Of a stretch of DNA of 37,511 nucleotides, positions 7,744 to 16,522 are shown one piece after another. The first letter of the stretch is position 1; each line of letters opens with the position of its first letter. The translations under genes and the position numbers were made by a program. The DNA is from an uncultured Collinsella sp. Lineage in GTDB: Bacteria > Actinomycetota > Coriobacteriia > Coriobacteriales > Coriobacteriaceae. The stretch is taken from NCBI GenBank assembly GCA_958453935.1, contig CAUDZT010000017.1, positions 1 to 37,511 on the forward strand, in the 5' to 3' direction. The notes below the pieces were generated by a model that did no database searches, had not been told where the DNA came from, and worked only from the letters and a program-made list of their open reading frames with translations.

Positions 7744-7870
7744 GGGCCCGCCATCAGCTTACTTTTAGGCACACTCCGCAGGACGCAAGAAGCCCTCGCC
7801 GCACGAAGTGCGCAGCGAGGGCTTCTTGCATGTCCGAGGACGTGCCTAAAAGTAAGCTGATGGCGGGCCC
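7744..7870. repeat. Long hairpin element B (same core as 5226-5340)
   Basis: Outer arms 7744-7772 and 7842-7870 are a perfect 29-bp inverted repeat unrelated in sequence to the arms of the first copy. The core (7773-7841) keeps TCCGCAGGACGCAA, the CGCAC-GAA-GTGCG tip, the AT and CA bulges, and TTGCATGTCCGAGGAC. The middle stem differs on both sides in a compensating way (AGAAGCCC/GGGCTTCT in place of AAAAAGGC/GCCTTTTT). It begins 21 nt after the ppc stop, like a 3' end structure for ppc. Confidence 0.85.
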
Positions 7871-7891
7871 GGACGACTACAGGGCTATCGA

Positions 7892-10717
7892 TTACCCCGT
7901 GTTCTGCAATCCTGCCGAGACGCCGGTCACAGTCGAAAGAATCAGGCTCATGTACTCGGCCTTCTTCTCCTCGGCCATCTCGTCCTGGTTCATACGCACC
8001 TCGCGAAGGGCGCGGACCTGGGCGATGGACAGGGCGTCGACGTAGGGGTTGCGCACGCGAACGGCGCAGCCGAGCACGCGGCGGCGCTGCAGCGGCCACT
8101 CGTCACCAACGATGGCAAGGACCCACTTACGCGTGAGCTGCATCTCGGTAAAGACCTTCTTGGACAGATCCTGACGATCGCCCAGGTGCAGATACATCTT
8201 GGCGATGCGCTGGTCGGTCTTGGCGATCGACATCTCGATGTTGTCGATAAAGGTGCGGAAGAACGGCCACTCCTGGTAGGCAGCCTTTAGCTGGTCAAGA
8301 TCGCCCAACTGCTCGCAGGCGGTGCCCAGGCCGTACCAAGCGGCCAGGTTAATGCGCGCCTGGCTCCAACTGAAGATCCACGGAATGGTACGCAGGTCAT
8401 CGAGCGACTTGGCGCCCAGACCGCGCTTGGCCGGACGCGAGCCAATCGGCAGCAGGCCGACCTCGGTCAGCGGCGTCACGGTCGAGAACCACGGCGTAAA
8501 GTCCTCGGTGTGCAGCAGGTCCAGATAGCGCTCGTGGCTTACGGCGTTGAGCTTTTCTGCCATATCCCAGAACTTCTGCGTGGTCTCGGTGTTGGTCTTC
8601 TCGACGCTCGGGGCCGACTGCAAAAGCGTTGCGGCGGCAACGGACTCAACATGGCGCTGAGCCAGCGTGCGGTTGCCGTAACGGGCAAAGATGACCTCGC
8701 CCTGCTCGGTGAGCTTAAAGAAGCAGTTGACCGAACCCTTGGGCTGCGCCAGCACGGCCTTGTTGGCCGGACCGCCGCCACGGCCCACGGCACCGCCGCG
8801 ACCGTGCATGAGCACCAGGTCGATATCGTTCTTCTCGGCCCACTTGGCAATGCGCTCCTGCGCGGAGTGCAGCGCGAGCATGGCCGTGGTAGGACCGGCA
8901 TCCTTGGAGGAGTCGGAATAGCCCAGCATGACCTCCATGCGGCGGTTGGTCTGGGCAAGGCGCTTTTGCACCACGGGCAGCGTAAGCATCTGGTCGAGCA
9001 CGTCGACGCAGCCCTCGAGGTCCTCGAGCTGCTCAAACAGCGGGATCACATCGAGCTCGGGAACGTCTTCCTCGTGTGCAAAGGACAGGTGGGCAAGCTC
9101 AAAGACGTCGGCCACATGCTGGGCGCTCTTGGTGAACGAGATGATGTAGCGGTGCGCCATCTTCTTGCCGTAGCGCTTCTGGATGGAGCCGATAGCGCGG
9201 AAGGTGTCGATGACCTCGCGCGTCATGGGCTGCAGATCGCCATGGATACCGTTCTCGTGGATATCCTTGAGGGCGCGGGCGTGCACCACGGAGTGCTGAC
9301 GGAACTCCATCTCGACCATGTGGAAGCCGAAGGACTCAACCTGCCAGATGATGGTCTGGACCGGGCCGTAGGCAGCACGGACGGCACCGCAGGCAGCCAG
9401 CGAGCGCTGGACGACGCGCAAGTCCTCCAGGAACTCATCGGCGCTGTGGTACATGGTGTCGGTGATACGGCGCACGGTGGCGTTCAGACGGTCGGCCATG
9501 ACGAGCATGACGGCGCGATGCGGCTCGTGCTCGGAGATCAGCTCGGCGCGTGCCGTGTACTGGGTGCTCATCTCGACCTGATGGTTCCACAAGTTGATGA
9601 GCTCGGCAGACGGCTTGCTGTAGGTGGCCTCGAGCGTGAGGTTGCGACCGATGCGGCGGCACTTGTCCTCGAGCTTGAGCACCATGTGAGTGAAGTACTT
9701 GGCGGCGACCTCACGGCTCACCTTGGCGGTGACGTTGGGGTTACCGTCGCGGTCGGAACCGATCCAGCTGCCGGGATGGAAGAACGCCGGGCACAGCGGC
9801 GGCACGGTACCGGCCTTGTCGCCCAGCACCCAGTCGTCAAAACGACGATAGATGACGGGGATAACGTCGAACAGCGTGTTATCGAAGATGTCGATGATGG
9901 TATCGGCTTCCTCGACCGGCGTGGGCTTCTTGAGCGCGATGGGGCTCGTACGCACCAGGGCGTCAATCTCCTGCAGCATATGGCGCTCGTTCTCCACCAG
10001 GTCGGAGCCGCCCAGGCGCGGACGCTCCTCCAGCAGGTTGGAGATACGGCGAATCTTGCCCTCGACGGCCTTACGACGGGCCTCGGTGGGATGTGCGGTA
10101 AAGACAGGGTGGAACTCGAGCTTGTCGAGCAGCTCGTTGGCGCCCTCGACACCCATCTCGTTTACCAACTGGTGATAGGCGACGGTGAGTTCGTTGGCGG
10201 GATCGACCTCGGTATCGGTCGACGCACCTGCCTCGCGCTCGCGCAGCTGCGCCACGCGGTAGTTCTCCTCCGACAGGTTTGCCAGATGGAAGAAGCTCGT
10301 AAAGGCGCGGACGATAACCTGCTGCTTATCGAGCGGCAGACTGTCGATCAGATCAACGACCTCGCGAAACGCCACGGCGGTGGGCTCGTCGGCAGTGGGC
10401 ACGCCCTGCTCGTCGACGGACTCGTCGGCAGCACGGGTGCCGGGGTTTCCGGCATTGGCCACAATCTCGGCTGTCAAAATCTTGTCGAACAGGTCCGCGA
10501 TCTCAGGATCATACTCGCTAAGCACACGACGCTCCAGGCGCAAGAACAGCGCCAGATTGTCGCGCAGCTCCTCGGGGATCTCGATCTCGGCGAGACGCTC
10601 CTTGGATTCGGCATTCGAGCCGATTCGGTTAACGAGGCGGTTGACCACGGCAGCGACGCGCGCCGCGGCTTCGGGTACAGACTGGTTGCTTAGGTTCTCA
10701 GCCACGTTTCCTCCCAT
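7892..10717 (-). CDS. ppc: Phosphoenolpyruvate carboxylase
   Basis: Adds bicarbonate to PEP to give oxaloacetate, the anaplerotic and fermentative C4 entry point. The 941-residue length and motifs are those of the bacterial enzyme: the catalytic His in VFTAHPTEARR, GSDRDGNPNVTAKVS, the MLGYSDSSKDAG segment, the Gly-rich LMHGRGGAVGRGGGP loop, and the invariant C-terminal QNTG. The start is uncertain: ATG at 10717 has AAGGAGGA almost touching it, while an in-frame GTG at 10705 (MAENLSNQ) has GGGAGG 4 nt upstream and may be the true start. It is monocistronic, followed by hairpin element B. Confidence 0.96.
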   Translation of the reverse strand: MGGNVAENLSNQSVPEAAARVAAVVNRLVNRIGSNAESKERLAEIEIPEELRDNLALFLRLERRVLSEYDPEIADLFDKILTAEIVANAGNPGTRAADESVDEQGVPTADEPTAVAFREVVDLIDSLPLDKQQVIVRAFTSFFHLANLSEENYRVAQLREREAGASTDTEVDPANELTVAYHQLVNEMGVEGANELLDKLEFHPVFTAHPTEARRKAVEGKIRRISNLLEERPRLGGSDLVENERHMLQEIDALVRTSPIALKKPTPVEEADTIIDIFDNTLFDVIPVIYRRFDDWVLGDKAGTVPPLCPAFFHPGSWIGSDRDGNPNVTAKVSREVAAKYFTHMVLKLEDKCRRIGRNLTLEATYSKPSAELINLWNHQVEMSTQYTARAELISEHEPHRAVMLVMADRLNATVRRITDTMYHSADEFLEDLRVVQRSLAACGAVRAAYGPVQTIIWQVESFGFHMVEMEFRQHSVVHARALKDIHENGIHGDLQPMTREVIDTFRAIGSIQKRYGKKMAHRYIISFTKSAQHVADVFELAHLSFAHEEDVPELDVIPLFEQLEDLEGCVDVLDQMLTLPVVQKRLAQTNRRMEVMLGYSDSSKDAGPTTAMLALHSAQERIAKWAEKNDIDLVLMHGRGGAVGRGGGPANKAVLAQPKGSVNCFFKLTEQGEVIFARYGNRTLAQRHVESVAAATLLQSAPSVEKTNTETTQKFWDMAEKLNAVSHERYLDLLHTEDFTPWFSTVTPLTEVGLLPIGSRPAKRGLGAKSLDDLRTIPWIFSWSQARINLAAWYGLGTACEQLGDLDQLKAAYQEWPFFRTFIDNIEMSIAKTDQRIAKMYLHLGDRQDLSKKVFTEMQLTRKWVLAIVGDEWPLQRRRVLGCAVRVRNPYVDALSIAQVRALREVRMNQDEMAEEKKAEYMSLILSTVTGVSAGLQNTG

Positions 10718-10869
10718 TCCTCCTTCTATGCACGTAACATGCGGTATTTATTATAGGCACTCGGCAAAAACTTTCGACGCTGATTGCGCTTTACCACACA
10801 AAAGTATTTTCTGCATTGCAAGGCTTTTTGCCCCAAATGGTCGTATTTCTCGGTGGGCGGCATATGCAA

Positions 10870-10905
10870 ACGGGGGCATTCCGCATAAATGCGAAACACC
10901 CCCGT
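10870..10905 (-). terminator. Intrinsic terminator of hisS
   Basis: ACGGGGG...CCCCCGT closes a 17-bp stem (10870-10886 with 10889-10905, two imperfect pairs) about 59 nt after the hisS stop. Only three U residues follow on the minus strand, so termination may be partial. Confidence 0.65.
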
Positions 10906-10963
10906 AACAATCGCTCTCAATGAGCTGAGCGCTTTAGTGAGTCCACAGCTCAAAAATCATGCG

Positions 10964-12277
10964 CTACAGGCGCTCACGAACCGCCTCGACCACGTTGGCC
11001 AGATCGACGAGGGCCTCGTCATGGCTCTCCATGTCGCGCACCTTGACCTTGCCGGCGGCAAGCTCGTCGCCGCCCAAGACCAAAATGAGCTTAGCGCCCA
11101 CCTTGTCGGCCTGCTTAAACTGAGCCTTAAGCGAACGACCCTGATAGTCTGCCTCGGTCACGATACCTGCGGCGCGAAGCTCCTGCGTAATGGCAAAGAC
11201 GTTCTGGCGCAACTCCTTGCCGGCATTGGCGACGTAGACACACGGGGTCTCCTCGGCGCCCAGGTCGCTGCCAAAGGCCTGCAGGGCCAGCAGGGCGCGC
11301 TCAAAACCGACGGCGAAGCCGACGCCGGCCGTGGGCTTGCCGCCCTCGAGCTCGACCAGGCCATCGTAGCGGCCGCCGCCACCGATGGAGCCGACGCCGG
11401 CGCCAGGGGCCTCGACCTCAAAGACGGTACGGGTGTAGTAGTCCAGGCCGCGCACCAGGGTGGGATCCTCGACGTACTCGATACCGGCGACGTCCAGATA
11501 GCGCTTGACCTGCTCGTAGCGCTCGCGGCACTCATCGCACAGGTTGTCGCCCATCAGCGGGGCGTCGGCCATGATCTCGCGGCAGTGGTCGTTCTTGCAG
11601 TCGAAGGCGCGCAGCGGGTTAAGCTCGGCGCGCTCGCGGCACTCGTCGCACATCTCATCGGCGTGGTCGAGAATGAACTGCTTAACCTGCTCGCGATAGG
11701 CCGGACGGCATTGGGCATCGCCCATCGAGTTAATGAGCAGACGGAGCTTGGACAGATCGAAGCCCAGGCGCTTGTAAAACTCCATGAGCATAATGATGCA
11801 CTCGGCGTCTGCCGCCGGATCGGGAGCGCCGAGCCACTCGATGCCCACCTGATGGAACTGGCGCAGGCGGCCCTTCTGGGGACGCTCGCCACGGAACATG
11901 GCCTCGGCGTAGTAAGCCTTAAACGGCGTGGAGCCCTGGGGCACCAAGTTGTTCTCCACGACGGCGCGCACCACGCCAGCCGTGCCCTCGGGACGAAGCG
12001 CCAGGCGCTGCTTGGGCTTGAGCTTGGTATCGGTGCCCTCGGTAAAGACGCGCTCCAGGTTGGCGCCGCTAAACACGCGGAACATCTCCTTGCGCACGAC
12101 GTCGGTCGACTGGCCGATGCCGTGGACAAACACGTCCACCTGCTCGATGGCGGGCGTCTCGATGGGCTTAAAGCCAAACGGCTCGAACACGCCAGCAGCG
12201 ATCTGCTGCATCTTTTGCCAGGCGCGCATCTCAGCGCCGATAAGGTCGCGGGTTCCCTCCGCCTTCTGTGCCTGCAT
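10964..12277 (-). CDS. hisS: Histidyl-tRNA synthetase
   Basis: Charges tRNA-His. The 437-residue class II synthetase starts MQAQKAEGTRDLIG and has motif 2 around YYAEAMFRGERPQKGRLRQF, the histidine-specific signatures VRGLDYYTRTVFEV and GGGRYDGLVE, and motif 3 in VGFAVGFERALLAL, followed by the C-terminal anticodon domain. The ATG at 12277 sits 8-9 nt after AAAGG. A TTG two codons upstream (12283) is too close to that site. In many bacteria hisS precedes aspS; here they are about 9 kb apart. Confidence 0.96.
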   Translation of the reverse strand: MQAQKAEGTRDLIGAEMRAWQKMQQIAAGVFEPFGFKPIETPAIEQVDVFVHGIGQSTDVVRKEMFRVFSGANLERVFTEGTDTKLKPKQRLALRPEGTAGVVRAVVENNLVPQGSTPFKAYYAEAMFRGERPQKGRLRQFHQVGIEWLGAPDPAADAECIIMLMEFYKRLGFDLSKLRLLINSMGDAQCRPAYREQVKQFILDHADEMCDECRERAELNPLRAFDCKNDHCREIMADAPLMGDNLCDECRERYEQVKRYLDVAGIEYVEDPTLVRGLDYYTRTVFEVEAPGAGVGSIGGGGRYDGLVELEGGKPTAGVGFAVGFERALLALQAFGSDLGAEETPCVYVANAGKELRQNVFAITQELRAAGIVTEADYQGRSLKAQFKQADKVGAKLILVLGGDELAAGKVKVRDMESHDEALVDLANVVEAVRERL

Positions 12278-12341
12278 GGGCAAACACCTTTCTTTTGTAT
12301 CGCGTCATAGGTAGTGGTCATTATACGGCACAAACGCAAAA

Positions 12342-12403
12342 AGCGGCGGTGCATCTGACCGAACGAGGGTATGGGGACTCGTTCGGCCAGATGCACCGCC
12401 GCG
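12342..12403. terminator. Long hairpin upstream of hisS
   Basis: GCGGCGGTGCATCTG plus CCGAACGA pairs with its complement across a short loop: a 24-bp stem with one mismatch. It lies between the MFS gene 3' end and the hisS start. No clear U-run follows on the minus strand. Confidence 0.5.
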
Positions 12404-12481
12404 GTGTGCAATCTGCAATCCTTCCGCCTCTTCGGATCACAAAATCCGTTGGACGGAAAGACTTCGGGTCATCTCTTGAGC

Positions 12482-12545
12482 CCGTGGCTGCATGGGAAAC
12501 CGAATGACGGTACGAGCATCCATTCGGCTTCCAAGGCAGCCACGG
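12482..12545. terminator. Long hairpin after the MFS gene
   Basis: Arms 12482-12506 and 12521-12545 form a 25-bp stem with three mismatches, starting 37 nt after the MFS stop. It is a stem without an obvious U-tract, and a candidate 3' end structure. With the preceding hairpin it fills most of the 304-bp gap between hisS and the MFS gene, where no other feature was seen. Confidence 0.5.
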
Positions 12546-12581
12546 ACAAAACGGGGCAAAGAGCTACGAGCGACGTCGTCC

Positions 12582-13886
12582 CTACTCCCCCGCCACGCTC
12601 GCGCGCAGCTTAGCCGCGATGGGCTCAGACGCCAGCAGGAACACCAGCATTGCCACCGAGCACGCCAGGCACACGATCCATGTGCTCGTAAAGGAGCCCG
12701 TGGCATCGAACAGTATTCCCGAGACGATGGCGCCCACCGTGCCGCCAACCATCTCGAGCGAGGTGATGGTGCCCGTTACCTTGCCCAGGTCGGCCATGCC
12801 AAACTGCTTGGACGCGGCAATGGTAGGCGTGATGGTGCCCATGCACGTTCCGATTCCAAAGCTAATGGCAGCCACAATGGGGCCAAGGTCGGTTGCGGGA
12901 AAGCACAGGGCGGCGCAGGCGATGATGCACGCGACAGAACCCAGCACATTGCCAAAGCGCAGGCCAAAACGGTCGTAAATGGCGCCGAGCGAAATCTTGG
13001 CGATAACGACGGTGACCATGTAGGCCGAAAGAACCGTACCGGCCCACATGGGGTCGTGGCCACCCGTGACGATCTTGGCTCCGTTGACGGTAACGCTCGT
13101 CATGTTGGTGACCTGGTTGGGCAAAATGGCGCCGTTAACGAGGCCCATAAAGAGAAAGGCGACGACGAGCAGCCAAAACGCCGGGCTCTTCTTGATGCGA
13201 GACCAGCCAACGTTAACCTCGGGCGCCGTGCGCTCGTCCTTGTCGCCAGCCGTCGAGACGGACGGATCGCCCGGGTTCTCGCCGAGCGGCTTCAGGCCAA
13301 TCTCGGAAGGTTTGGTGCGGAAGGAATACGCCGTGATGGGCAGCGCCGCCACCATGCAGACGGCGGCAAGCACCAGAAAGGCGGAGCGCCAACCCACGCT
13401 CACGATAAGTGAACTCACAATCGGCGAAAGGATGGCACCGCCAAAGCCCGAGCCCGAAAGCGCGATGGAGATGGCAAGACCGCGCTTGGCGGTAAACCAA
13501 TTAGCGGTCACCAGGCTAATAAGCAGACGGGTCGATGCGACGGCGAAGCAGCCCGAGACGGCAAAGAGCACGTAGACCTGCCACAGCTCACCGACAAAGC
13601 TCATGCCCACGAGCACCGCCGAGGTGGCGATGACGGTAAGCGAACCCAAAATACGACCACTAACCTTGTCGGCAACATGGCCAATGACAAGCGATCCGAT
13701 AACGCTCACCACCGTGGAGATCGCATTGGAGATGTTGTACTGCGCAAGAGATATCCCCAAGTCGCTGACGATGAGCGGCTGGAACAGGCTCATGCAGTTG
13801 ACGAAAATGGTGTAGCACGTGGCCATGATCACAAAGCCGGAGGCCACCACGAGCCAGCCGGGGAAGAACTTACGTTGCTGAGACAT
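12582..13886 (-). CDS. MFS transporter, OFA/monocarboxylate-like
   Basis: A 434-residue, 12-helix major facilitator protein. After MSQQRKFFPGWLVVASGFVI the sequence resembles the oxalate/formate antiporter group, with a central cytoplasmic loop (about 195-235) rich in charge. The between-helix-2-and-3 motif is GHVADKVSGR, and GAIYDRFGLRFG repeats it in the second half. The substrate cannot be set from sequence; an organic anion or a product of the neighbouring amidohydrolase is plausible. The ATG at 13886 follows AAAAGGAA; an upstream reading to 13916 lacks such a site. It lies 39 bp downstream of the amidohydrolase, in one operon. Confidence 0.85.
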   Translation of the reverse strand: MSQQRKFFPGWLVVASGFVIMATCYTIFVNCMSLFQPLIVSDLGISLAQYNISNAISTVVSVIGSLVIGHVADKVSGRILGSLTVIATSAVLVGMSFVGELWQVYVLFAVSGCFAVASTRLLISLVTANWFTAKRGLAISIALSGSGFGGAILSPIVSSLIVSVGWRSAFLVLAAVCMVAALPITAYSFRTKPSEIGLKPLGENPGDPSVSTAGDKDERTAPEVNVGWSRIKKSPAFWLLVVAFLFMGLVNGAILPNQVTNMTSVTVNGAKIVTGGHDPMWAGTVLSAYMVTVVIAKISLGAIYDRFGLRFGNVLGSVACIIACAALCFPATDLGPIVAAISFGIGTCMGTITPTIAASKQFGMADLGKVTGTITSLEMVGGTVGAIVSGILFDATGSFTSTWIVCLACSVAMLVFLLASEPIAAKLRASVAGE

Positions 13887-13925
13887 ACTGTTCCTTTTTA
13901 AGCAAACGAGTAGCAAGATTGGGTG

Positions 13926-15221
13926 CTACCGGTGGTCGGCGATGTAGCCCAAAGCGACGGCGGCATAAGCCGCGGCGCCAAGGGGAAGCTCGGCATCGCT
14001 AAAACGTGCCTTGGGATGATGCTGAGCAAAATGCTCGTCCGTATCAGTCACAGCAGCGCCCACGGTAAAGTACGCGCTCGGGATCTCGCTCGAGATCAAC
14101 GCGAAGTCCTCGCTCGCCATGGCGTGGAACAGCGGCAGGAAGGCGGACTTGGGCAGCACCGCGCCCACGTAGCCAAGCGACGCCTGCGTCATGCCGTCGT
14201 CGAGTACGAGCGGGGGAACATCCGAGAGTGTCTCGATAGTCGCCGGCGTACGATAGGTCGTGGCAACGCCTTTGACGACCTCCGCGATGCGGGTCTTGAG
14301 GTGCTCCACGAGCTCGACGTCGAAGCCACGCAGCGTTCCCTCGAGCACACAAGTGTCGGGGATGACATTTGCGGCCTGACCGCCGGCGAACTTGCCAACG
14401 GTAAGCGCGACCTCCTTGGCCGCCGGCACCTCGCGAGAGATAAGCTCCTGAAGCGCCAGATGCACATGGACGCCGGCCGTGATGGGGTCGATGCAGATCT
14501 CGGGGCTCGAGCCATGGCCGCCCTTGCCCTGAAGCGTGATGCGAAAACCGTACACGCCCGAGAGCGCCGGGCTGCCGTAGAGCACCAGGCCAAGCGGCGA
14601 CTGGCTATTGACATGCATGGCAAAGGCGGCCTGGGGACGCGGGTTCTGCAGCAGACCGTCGGCGATGGCGGCGCGGGCACCCTCAAAGGTTTCCTCGCCC
14701 GGCTGGAACAGCAACTTAACCGTGGCGTTGGCGTCGACAAGCGCAGACTCGCGGGTCTTGAGCAGGCGCGCCGCTCCAAGCAACGCCGTCGCGTGCATAT
14801 CGTGTCCACATGCGTGCATGCAGCCGTTCGTAGAGGCGAAAGGCTCGCCTGACTCTTCGGCAACGGGCAGGGCATCCATGTCGCCACGGAGCATGATGAC
14901 CGTACCGGCCTGTTCGTCCGTGCAGACGCCATTGCCCTGGGCCGCGGCGGCACCGGCGCCGACAAGGCCCACGACACAGGAACCATCGACGAGCGTGGCA
15001 AATGGGATTTCCATCTCGGTCAGGCGCGCTTGAATATACGCAGAGGTCTGTGGGAGGCTATTACCCAGCTCGGGCATCTGGTGTAAATCGTGTCGCCACG
15101 CAGCGAGCTCGTCTGCAAAAGCCTGAGCTTCTGCAACGAGACCGTCACCGATAGCGGCCTGCGCCGCTGCAGTGGCCTTGGGCGCTGATTGCGGTTGAAG
15201 ATCGGACTGAGCTGGTGCCAT
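13926..15221 (-). CDS. M20-family amidohydrolase
   Basis: A 431-residue metallopeptidase-like hydrolase of the M20D group (hippurate hydrolase, N-acyl amino acid hydrolase, AbgB and relatives). Metal-binding segments are in order: LRGDMDALPV, MHACGHDMHAT, LFQPGEETFEGA, and near the end HAMASEDFA. The dimerisation/lid segment GKGGHGSSPE is present. It cleaves amide bonds of N-acylated amino acids or similar compounds; the exact substrate is unknown. The ATG at 15221 follows GGAGGG; a longer reading from 15275 has no site. It is the first gene of a two-gene unit with the MFS transporter. Confidence 0.9.
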   Translation of the reverse strand: MAPAQSDLQPQSAPKATAAAQAAIGDGLVAEAQAFADELAAWRHDLHQMPELGNSLPQTSAYIQARLTEMEIPFATLVDGSCVVGLVGAGAAAAQGNGVCTDEQAGTVIMLRGDMDALPVAEESGEPFASTNGCMHACGHDMHATALLGAARLLKTRESALVDANATVKLLFQPGEETFEGARAAIADGLLQNPRPQAAFAMHVNSQSPLGLVLYGSPALSGVYGFRITLQGKGGHGSSPEICIDPITAGVHVHLALQELISREVPAAKEVALTVGKFAGGQAANVIPDTCVLEGTLRGFDVELVEHLKTRIAEVVKGVATTYRTPATIETLSDVPPLVLDDGMTQASLGYVGAVLPKSAFLPLFHAMASEDFALISSEIPSAYFTVGAAVTDTDEHFAQHHPKARFSDAELPLGAAAYAAVALGYIADHR

Positions 15222-15299
15222 AAATGCCCTCCAGTAACGTTTTTGCAGTAAGTACTTTGATAGCGTAAAGTGCAAGGTACAACTTTAAAGGCGAGGCAT

Positions 15300-15327
15300 A
15301 AAAAAACGCCGCCCCAGGAGGGCGGCG
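15300..15327 (-). terminator. Strong intrinsic terminator of the EamA permease gene
   Basis: A perfect 8-bp CGCCGCCC/GGGCGGCG stem (15307-15314 with 15320-15327) is followed on the minus strand by seven U residues (15300-15306), 12 nt past the permease stop. Confidence 0.92.
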
Positions 15328-15338
15328 CAACAAGTTGT

Positions 15339-16322
15339 TTACAATTGCGGGCGCGGCTTTCGACGCAAAAAATCGAAGTGGGTCTCGCTCAAGATAATCG
15401 ACAGGAAGATAAGCACAAAGCCGGCGAGCAGGCGCGAGGTGAGCGCCTCCCCCATCAGCAGCACCGAAAACAACACGCCCGAAGGCGACTCCATCGAAAG
15501 GAGCAGCGAGCCCGTCGAGGCCGGGACATGTGCCAGGCCGACGTTTTGGATGAGCAGAGCCACGCATGTGCAGCCCACCGAGAGAAACGCCATCACACAG
15601 ATAAAATTCGGCGTCCACACGGACAGAGGCGCCTGGGTCTCGAATAGCAGCGACGAGATCAGGCTCAGCACGCCATTGCCCACAAACATCCAAAACGTGA
15701 TGACGTTGATGTCCATTTTGCGACCGTACTTGGCGGTCACCGCCATCTGGATGGCGAAGAAAACCGCGCCGCCCAGCGTAATGGCATCGCCGATGTTGAA
15801 CTCGACGCTATCAAGCGCCACCAGGCCAATGCCCGCCAAGCACAGCAGTGCCGCGCCCAGATTATAGCGGGTGAGTTTTTCGCCGCTCAGAAAATAGCTC
15901 GCAAAGGGCACGAGGATGCAGTACGTACCCGTCAAAAACGCGTTCTTGCCCGCCGTGGTGTGCGCCAGACCGACCGTCTGCAGGACGTAGGCGGCCCACA
16001 TAAGTGTGCCCATTCCAAGTCCGACGATAAGATTGCGGGCGTTGAGGTGCGCGATGATGCGCTTGTGGAAGATGACAAACATGACCAACGCCGCAGGCAG
16101 AAAGCGCACGTAGAGCAGTTCAAACACCGGAATGGTGTCGAGCGCGTCCTTCATAGTGGTAAAGGAGTAACCCCAGATAATCGCCACCGAAAGCAGTAGA
16201 ACTTTCCAGAACAACGGCGAACGAGCACCGGCACCACGGGAGGTGCCGCCCGCACCCAGGTCCTCGCGAGCCACAGGGCCATCGGGCATCATTTCGATAT
16301 TGTCAGTGACATGCTGGGGCAT
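15339..16322 (-). CDS. EamA/DMT-family permease
   Basis: A 327-residue inner-membrane permease with about ten helices in two EamA repeats (first begins near residue 38, VLLLSVAIIWGYSFTTMKDA; second near 185, DAITLGGAVFFAIQMAVTAK). The N-terminal 35 residues are a polar cytoplasmic tail. Members export amino acids or metabolites; the substrate is not inferable here. The ATG at 16322 has a GAGGAT site. Flanking terminators on both sides make it a single-gene unit. Confidence 0.87.
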   Translation of the reverse strand: MPQHVTDNIEMMPDGPVAREDLGAGGTSRGAGARSPLFWKVLLLSVAIIWGYSFTTMKDALDTIPVFELLYVRFLPAALVMFVIFHKRIIAHLNARNLIVGLGMGTLMWAAYVLQTVGLAHTTAGKNAFLTGTYCILVPFASYFLSGEKLTRYNLGAALLCLAGIGLVALDSVEFNIGDAITLGGAVFFAIQMAVTAKYGRKMDINVITFWMFVGNGVLSLISSLLFETQAPLSVWTPNFICVMAFLSVGCTCVALLIQNVGLAHVPASTGSLLLSMESPSGVLFSVLLMGEALTSRLLAGFVLIFLSIILSETHFDFLRRKPRPQL

Positions 16323-16393
16323 AGGGCATCCTCGCGCTCAATCTGGGCGTGGTGTCCGCACGCGCGTGACCGCATGCCGCCTCATGGTCAAAT

Positions 16394-16426
16394 AAAAACA
16401 GGGCGCACCGGACCCCCGGCACGCCC
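16394..16426 (-). terminator. Intrinsic terminator of the yhgE pair
   Basis: An 11-bp GC-rich stem with two G-U pairs (16401-16411 with 16416-16426, loop of 4) is followed on the minus strand by TGTTTTTATTT. It isolates the permease gene from the yhgE operon. Confidence 0.85.
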
Positions 16427-16474
16427 CGCTACTGTAGCAACAACCAAGCAGCCATGCAATTCACTCAACTAAAG

Positions 16475-16505
16475 CGTCGGAACAGAAATCCTCGATGTTC
16501 CGACG
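16475..16505 (-). terminator. Second hairpin after the yhgE pair
   Basis: A perfect 10-bp stem (CGTCGGAACA, 16475-16484 with 16496-16505) lies 17 nt after the stop. The following CTTTAG is a weak U-tract, so this may be an accessory stop or mRNA-end stabiliser ahead of the stronger terminator. Confidence 0.55.
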
Positions 16506-16522
16506 GCGTTTACGTTGCTGTA

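Noticed and set aside
8510..10693. 727-codon open frame antisense to ppc
   Set aside because: A by-product of GC-rich codon bias on the opposite strand. The amino acids are Leu/Val/His/Gly-biased without domains, while ppc on the other strand is fully conserved.
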